Below are positions 56,679-64,000 of a stretch of DNA of 64,000 nt, in pieces (the first letter of the stretch is position 1; every line of letters starts with the position of its first letter). The notes beneath the pieces are model-generated. The model saw nothing but the letters and a program-made list of their open reading frames with translations. It was not told the origin of the DNA and did no database searches. Origin of the DNA: Candidatus Amarobacter glycogenicus (lineage in GTDB: Bacteria; Chloroflexota; Dehalococcoidia; Tepidiformales; Tepidiformaceae); NCBI GenBank assembly GCA_016719395.1, contig JADJZF010000009.1, positions 1 to 64,000 of the forward strand, given 5' to 3'. Both the position numbers and the translations under genes were made by a program.

Positions 56679-59600
56679 GTGGCGGATCAGCCGCAAGCCA
56701 GAAGGGACCGCCCGTTGAAGTTCGGGACCCTCCAGGTGTATCCGCGCCAGGGCCTGCTCGTTGAGCACGGTCTGGACCTTCCGTCTGCCCTGATTGGGCG
56801 GGGCGAAGGCTCCAACATCCACATCGACGACTTCTCGATTTCGCGGCGCCATGCCCGCCTGACGGTCGATTCCGGGCGGCTCCTGGTCGAAGACCTGGGA
56901 AGCGTCGGGGGGACCTTCGTCGACGGTGAACGGCTCGAGCCGGGCGTACGCCACCTCGTCGAAGACAGCGCTGTCCTGCGGTTCGGCGAAATCGAAGCGC
57001 GCTACCTGCCTCCCGAGACGGTCGATGCGACGCTGGTCGCACTCGATGCGAACACCGAGGTCGTCTCGGCCGGCGGCCTGAGCATCGCCCTGGTCTCGCC
57101 GGAGACGCCGGTCGAAGCCGGCCGCACGGCGACCGCCACGTTGGTGGTTACAAACCGCGGCCGCATCGTCGACAACGTGCGGGTCGAGGTCCCCGACTTG
57201 CCGGCCGACTGGTACTCGGTCGATACGCCGGCCTTCCCAATCCTTCCCGGCGGCCGCGCCGATGTGAAGGTCAGCATCCACCCACCGCGCAGGCACGATT
57301 CGCTTGCCGGCGGCTACACGTTCACCGTCGCGGTCCGCTCGCAAGAGTACGATGAGCACCCGGAGACGCAGGGGAGCTTCCACGTCCTGCCGTTCGAGTC
57401 GGCGACGATCTCGCTCGAGGCAATCCGAAGTAAGCGCGACTTCCGCCTGTTGGCCGAGAACCGCGGCAACGATGTCGCGCGCTACGAGCTTTTCGGCAGC
57501 GACGACGAGCAGGCATTCCAGTACGGCTTCGAGTCGCCGGCAATCGAGCTCCAGCCGGGCGAAAAGCGCATCATCAACCTGTCGGTGCGCCGGCCCCGGC
57601 AGCTGTTCGGGGCTGCCCAGCAACCGCCGTTCACGATTGTCGGCAAGTCGTCCTCCGGCGCCGAGATCTCGGCAAACGGGCAGCTCGCGGTGCGGCCGCC
57701 GCTGCAGAAGTTCCGGATGCCGGTGCTCTTTTCGCTCGCGGCACTCGTCCTGGCCGTGACCGCTATGGCGGTCCTGATCGTCACCGACGGCGACGGCACG
57801 AACACGGCGAACGCCGAAGACCCCTACGCCGGCGTTCACCTTTGCACCGACGACAAGGCCAAGGACGACCAGGCGAAGAAGAACGCCGCGGCCGCCAACG
57901 ACAAACCACTGACCGGCGCGACCGTCGTCGGTCCCTACGACGGCGGTCGGCCAGTCTTCGGCGAAGTCGACAAGAACGGCGCGCCCTTCTTCGCCCAGAG
58001 CGACGCCCGCTGGGCCACGCAGGAGTACGCCCGCTCCACCGAGCTGCCGAACGGGAAGGACTGGTGCGGCACCACGATCGAGCAGTGCGGCTGCGCGATG
58101 ACCTCGGTCTCGGTGATGCTCGCCCTGTACGACATCCTGCAGATGCCCGGAGGCGAGCCGCTCAGTCCGAAGGCGCTGAACGACTGGTTCAACGGCGCGG
58201 CACGGCAGACCGACCGCGGATGGGTCAGCCGCGGATACATCTACGGCGACGTGATCTGGTCGGCGGCGAACGAGCTCTCAGCCGAGATCGCCCGGGTGAA
58301 GCCCGGGTCCCGCACCGTCCGCTTCGTGCGGACAGGCAGCGGTTCCGAAGACGACATCCGGGCGGAACTGAACGCGGGCAGGCCGGTCATCCTCGAAGTG
58401 CCGGGGCACTGGATCGCCGCAGTCGGCCTCGACAACGATGGGGCGATCCTCATCAACGACCCGTTCTATCGCGACCGGAAGACGCTCGATGTCTACAAGG
58501 GGAAGGTCCGCAGTTCGGTCCACTACGAACCGAGCAGCGACCTGAGTTCGGTGGTGATTACGGCGCCCGCGGATGTGAAGTTCAAGATCACCGACAAGCA
58601 GGGGCGGGTGGTGAACACCGGCACGGGCACGCTCGACGCGCCGGCCGAGAGCCTGAACCAGATCCCCGGCGCCTCCGTGGCGGCACGGCATGCATGGCGA
58701 GACCCCACCTGCATCGAGAGCGCACCACCGACTGACGCGGGCACGAACCAGGTGGTCCTGCCGGGCTCGCGTGACGACTACACCATCGAAATCATCAGCG
58801 CGGGCGACCAGGGCGGGGCGCTGGCCATCCACACTTACGGGCGGGACGGCGCCTCCTCGATCGCCACGATCGAAGGCGGCGAGGGCACGAAAGCCGAAAT
58901 CGCCTTCGACCCGAACGCCGACAAGCCCGTCATCAACGTTTCGACCAACGGGACGCCCCAGGCCACTTCCACCCCGCAGCCGGGCGACGGCGGCGCAGGC
59001 GGCGATACCGAGACGCCGACGCCCCGGCCCGCGCCATCGGCCTCGCCGGCGCCGACGAGCACACCGTTCGTGGAACAGCGGACGGCGATGACACTCTCGG
59101 CCGAGCCGGGACAGACCCGCGTCGAGGTGGCGACGAACTCGGGGTTCGAACTGGGCGACCCGATACGGTTCGCACCCGGCTTACCGAACGAAGAAGACAA
59201 CATCATCGTCGGGTTCGGCTCGTTCATCCTGGCGACGCCGTTGAAGTTCGCACACGGCCCCGGCGAGCCGATCGCCCGGTTGCAACGCCCGCCGGGCCAG
59301 GGCCCGGGGCTCCCACCGGGTATCACGCCGCCCCCGAGCACGGGCCCGCTCGAGCCTCCCAAAGAGGTGACGATGGCGTGCAGCACGCTCTACCAACCCT
59401 CGCCAAAGCAGGCGACGCTGATCTGCGACCTGACCGTGAACGGCACCTTCACCACAACGCGCTGGACGCTCAACGGAAAGGTGGTGTCCGAGTTTTCGGG
59501 GTCGCCGTCCCTGATCATGACCTTCCCCGGCGACACCCCGGCGAGCGTCTCGGCGACGGTCTGCAATGTGACGCTCTGCCGTTCGACATCGCGGAACGAG

Positions 59601-62600
59601 CAGGTTCTATTCCCCGCGACCGGAACGGGCGGCAGCGGCACCGGCGGGACAGGGACCGGGGGGACAGGCACGCCCGTCGTGCCCACACCGCCCGCCGGCA
59701 CAGTAACGGTCACCTGCGGCACTGCGTTCGACCAGGCGAAGACCCCGGCGGTTGCGAACATCACCTGCCAGGCGAACTTCTCCGGGGAGTTCACGAGCAT
59801 CTCGTGGTCGGCGCCGGGAGGGAAGCCCGCGAACGCGAGCGGGGCGAAGAAGACGTTTGAAACGCAGTTGGTAAACGACCTGGGGGCCCCGACGACCGTG
59901 AAAATCACGGCGACGGTCTGCAATTTCGGGACCTGCCGCACATCTCAGCCACTGACGGTCGGGATCGGCCAGACGAAGACGATCGTCGATGCGGATCCGG
60001 CGGGCGGCGTGCCGCAGCGGCACAGCGTGACGCTCTTCGCGATCGTCACCGGCCTCAACGGGATCGTGCCGCAGGGCGGTAGCGTCCAGTTCATCGCCGA
60101 CGACATCCCGATTAACCCGAGTGCCGCGCTGATCACCGTGGGCAGCCTCTCGGTCGCCCAGGTCTCGGTCCAGACCGGCGGCACCTCCGGCCTGTCGACC
60201 GTCGGCACACACACCGTCAAGGCGGTCTACAGCGGCGGGCTGAACGCGTTCGGAAGCGAGAGCCTCGTGCGGGACTTCGAGGTGTTGCCGCCGATCCCCG
60301 ATGGCTGCGATTCGGTAGATGAAGACGCGAATGGCGACACGGATGAGACATGTAGCTTCGCGCTACCGAAGAACCTCGGCGGCGGGACCGTGGTGAACTC
60401 GGTAAGCATCAGCGGCGGCCTGACCGATGGTGCACCGAACGCCGTCGTCGCGTCGCCCGGCCAGCCGCTGACCATCACAGGCACGGTCGGGCGGACCGAC
60501 TACTGTCCGGGGTGCCTCCGCCAGCTCTACATCGGCATTGGCCCAAACACGACCACGGGCACGCCGGGCGTCGGCCCCCAGTGCAACTACAGCGGCGGCA
60601 TGCTCCAGACCCCTGCTGCCCTGGCGTTCGCACCAACTTCGTTTACGGCGCCAACGGTACCAGGCGTCTATTACCTCCGAGCGACCACCACACTGGACTA
60701 CTTCTGCGTCGGACCCGGTGTGGGGCCGCCTGACAAATCGATCGGCCGGATCGTTGTCAGGGACTCGATCAAGCCGGTCGTGGACGCCTTCGCCAACACC
60801 GCCGACGCACTGCCGACCAGCCCGTGGGACAACGTGCTCTCAGCGCCGACCACGAAGGCCGCTGCGGGTGAGCAGCTGCTTATCCGCGCGAGAGTCCCCG
60901 CCGGGGCGACCGGTGCTATCGACATCCGCGGGTTCAAGAACGCGGCCGGTAACGATGTCGCCGTGGTAGCGCTGGTATGCCCGCCGGGGGCGTCGTCCCA
61001 TCCGGGACGTTCAGGGGTTCGGCGTGCACCCGGGCGAGGCGCGCGTGCTCTCGCCCGCCCTCCTGACGACTACCCGGTCTTGAGTATCACGGCGGAGTAC
61101 CGAAACGATGCTCCGTTGCGCCTGCTCGATCCCGCATTTGGGTTCACGGCGCCGACGACCGTGGTCAACTACCCCGTCTACCTGGCCAGTTCACCTTCGA
61201 CCCCTACGGCCTGAGTGTGCTGGTGGCGGCAACGGTCTCGATTTCGGCGGCGCCGAATCCCGTGCGGATGGGCGACCAGTTCACGTTGACGGCGACGGTT
61301 ACCTCGGCGAACGCTTCGCTAAACCTGTTCGGGACAGGCGGTTCGGTGCAGTTCATGGCCGGGACGAACCTGATCGGGGCCGCCCAAACCGTCACGAATA
61401 CGGACGGGACTGTCTCGATCAACTGGACACCGCGGAACTGCGATAACTACGACACCAACCCGGCGAACAATTGCTCGACGGCGAACGAAGGGTTCCCCTT
61501 CGATACGCGCGACGACAACGACCGTGGGTATTACGACAACGTGCATGCCGTGTTCACGACTGGCACCTCGGACCTGAAGGGCGCCACCTCGGCCGACATC
61601 AATGTCGATATCAACCCGGCCACTTCGACTACGACGATGACCGTCTCGCCGACGACCGTCGCGGTCGGCGGGACGGTCAGTCTCGAGGCAGTGGTGAGCG
61701 CTTCCGGTGGGTTCACACCTTCGGGCGGGAGCGTGCAGTTCAAATCCCGAAAGGCAAGCGAGTCGGCTTCATCGGCAGCGAACCTGGGGCCGCTTGTGCC
61801 GCTAGCGTTGGACAGTGGGACCTGGAAGGCCTCCATCCCCAGCCTCTCCACGGGCGCGGACGGCGACGCGATCCACGAGGCGGCGAATTACGTCATCACT
61901 GCGGAGTTCCAGGGGACCAGCCAGGTGGGCATAAGCGCCTCCGGCGACACGCCACTCACCGTGACAAAGGCCGCGCCGGCACTGACGGTGACATTGCCCG
62001 GGAGTGGCACCGTGACCGTTGGCGACACCGGGAACATCCGCGCGGTCGTCTCGGGGAGCCCGTCGAACCGGCTCGATGACAGCCCCGCCCGGCTGAAGTT
62101 CTTCGACGGCGCGACCGAACTGGCCAGCCTCACGGTTTCGAACCTGGGGAGCGGCGTGCTGGGAGCCGACTTCAGCGTCTCGTCGTTGAACGCCGGGGCG
62201 TACAGCATCACGGTGGAATACGTCGCGAACGCGTACTTCACGGGGACGACATCCAGCGCACAGACGCTGACGGTGAACAAGTACTCACCGTCGATCGCGG
62301 TGAACACCATCACGGCCGTCCAGGTCGGTAGCGACCTGACCATCTCTTCCACGCTGCAATGCGGCGGAGGAGCCTGCTCCGGAGTGCGCGACCATGCCGG
62401 CGGGTCCGTCTCGTTCTACAAGGACAGCGTGTCCGCTACGAACCTCCTCGCGACGGACACGTCGATTTCGGCGGGCGGGACAGCGAGTATCACCGCTTCG
62501 ACGGGAGACGCACTGCTGCTCCCGGCGGCCGGTACGGCGTACTCCATAGTCGCGGCATTCAACGGAGACGCCACAAACGGGAACTTGAACGCGGTGACGA

Positions 62601-64000
62601 GCGCAGCAGCGACCGTGACGCTGACGAAACGGACGCCAACTGTGAACGTACCGAACCAGAGCCAGCCGATCGGCACCACGATCACACTCACCGCAACCGT
62701 CACCTCAGGTTCGGCGAGCGTGAGCCCTGACTGCTCGGCCTGCGTCCAGTTCAAGGTGGGGGCTCTCCAAAGCAGTGCCGTGGCCATCGGCACGCCGCAA
62801 AACGTCGCGAGCGGGACAGCGAACCTCACGGGAGTCACGACCGGCGGCGGCACAGGGACGTTCGGCTCCAGTGGCGGTTACGTGATCTGGGCCGAGTACA
62901 CGGCGAACACGAATCTCAACGCCGCCTCCGACAGCGGGAACCTGACCCTCGCGCAGCCGGTAGACCTGACGGTCTCGGCGCCTGCCATCGTCCAGGTGAA
63001 CACGGCGGCAACGCTGAGCGCGACGGTCTCTCCGGCTTCGGCCCCGGGTACGGTGCAGTTCAAGGTCAATGGCACGAACCACGGTTCGCCCCAGACGCTC
63101 TCAAGCGGAGCCGCCTCGATCTCATGGACGCCGACGGCTTCGGGGAGTTACAGCATCACGGCAACCTACAACTCGTCGAGTACGACCTACCTGGACGACG
63201 ACACCTCGAACACGGCGACGGTGGCGGTGCCGGCCGCAGTTACGCTCACGCTCACGGGCGGCGGGCAGACCGGGGACATCGGCTCATCGCTCAACATGCC
63301 CGTCACCATTTCCCCGGCCGGGGCCGCTGGCACACTCAAGCTCTACGCGAAGCTCGGGACGAACCCGCGCGTAGAAGTAGACTCCGAAACCCATGACGGG
63401 ACCGGCTCGCAGACACTCGACTGGGCGAGCCCGGCGAATGCCGGGACGTACACGATGAGCGTCGACTTCGTGCCTGACAACGCCGCGCTTTTCGCGGCTG
63501 CCACATCCAACACGCAGACGATAACCATCTCCAAGATCCAGGTCTCGATCACGGTCACCACATCGGTGGCTACCGTTGCCCTGGGGGGTGGAGCGGTCAC
63601 GCTGACGGCGACGATAAGCCCGGCGGCTGCGCCGGGGACCATCCAGTTCGAGGTCAACGGTTCCAACTTCGGGGCCGCCCAGACGCTTTCGAGCGGCTCC
63701 GCTTCCATCTCCTGGACACCAGGTTCGACGGCGGGCCCGCCGTACGGGATTAGTGCGAGTTACACCTCAACGGACAACAACTACGCGAGCAGCACGGATG
63801 CGAATACGGTGGACGTCACGGTCACCGGAGCGGCGACGACGCTGGTCGCCACGGGCTCCCAGCCCGGTTCAAATGTCACGCTGACAGCGGTCATCACATC
63901 GAGTTTCGGTGTCCAGAACGACATCGACGGTGGGACCGTGACATGGACGATTTCGGGTGCGGGCACCTGCACAGGACTTGGAGCCGAGACCGTCGCGAAT
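56679..64000 (+). CDS. Giant FHA - membrane helix - C39-like peptidase - Ig-repeat protein, incomplete at window end
   Basis: GTG start (MADQPQARRDRPLKFGTLQV). FHA domain at about residues 35-105 (LIGRGEGSNIHIDDFSISRR and HAR), a phosphothreonine-binding module. A beta-rich region follows, then a membrane helix at 348-368 (LFSLAALVLAVTAMAVLIV). Outside is a C39-like cysteine peptidase domain (about 435-605): Cys472 in EQCGCAMTS, His577 in VPGHWIAAVG, Asp594 in LINDP. Further out are Thr/Pro linkers and many Ig-like domains with SVQF-type strands. A frameshift near 61190 (and probably a pair near 60975-61070) moves the frame; it then stays open to 64000, so more than 2400 residues. Confidence 0.8.

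Overview
This is a high-GC bacterial chromosome window with short intergenic gaps, genes on both strands and four tRNA genes. The gene mix (ArsR/rhodanese sulfur locus, type II DMSO-reductase-like molybdoenzyme, acyl-CoA dehydrogenases, a giant activase/2-hydroxyacyl-CoA dehydratase pair, DUF1800, QueD/QueF, IPT/TIG and Ig-like giants) fits an environmental Chloroflexota lineage, perhaps a Dehalococcoidia relative. That placement is inferred from gene content alone.

Layout. 1-9.9 kb: a truncated gene, two HEAT-repeat genes, an MscS channel coupled to a PcrA/UvrD helicase, a zinc-ribbon membrane protein, arylamine N-acetyltransferase, an SGNH hydrolase, a DRTGG P-loop protein and QueD. 9.95-16.3 kb: tRNA-Gly, then a sulfide:quinone oxidoreductase-DsrE-ArsR/rhodanese locus with a palindromic operator candidate, a badly frameshifted molybdoenzyme and the 3' scrap of a paralogue, and a double DUF1801 protein. 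16.6-21 kb: DUF1800 protein, an ArsR-SRPBCC-DHFR-like operon behind a strong promoter that looks leaderless, and a divergent PurC. 21.1-30.9 kb: accessory DNA that looks like two tandem insertions at tRNA-Gln. A 70-bp repeat holding the 3' half of the tRNA occurs at 26989 and 30839 (one mismatch), and a decayed relative lies at 21133. Cargo is an MFS pump, histidine kinase, Crp, TetR and methyltransferase genes, then three exported proteins. 31-41.5 kb: tRNA-Leu, two MFS transporters, an ArsM-like methyltransferase with a TGA at a conserved Cys position, acyl-CoA dehydrogenase, SDR, nitroreductase, tRNA-Asn and a GT4 glycosyltransferase. 41.5-46.8 kb: activase/dehydratase pair. 47-50.6 kb: an overlapping five-gene cluster of exported Pro-rich and Asp/Glu/His-tailed proteins, a ferric-reductase-like membrane protein, an anti-sigma-like protein and an ECF sigma factor. 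50.6-53.5 kb: VOC, NAD(P)H-hydrate epimerase, QueF, acyl-CoA dehydrogenase. 53.8-64 kb: a seven-repeat IPT/TIG protein and a giant FHA-TM-C39-like-Ig protein that runs off the window.

Many genes are broken by single-base shifts, and several sit exactly where one extra base in a short homopolymer would restore a conserved family sequence. The breaks are concentrated between about 10 and 34 kb; 34-39 kb and most of 42-61 kb read cleanly. Either that stretch has poorer consensus sequence or it is decaying. Coordinates for frameshifted genes give the span of the whole reconstructed gene.
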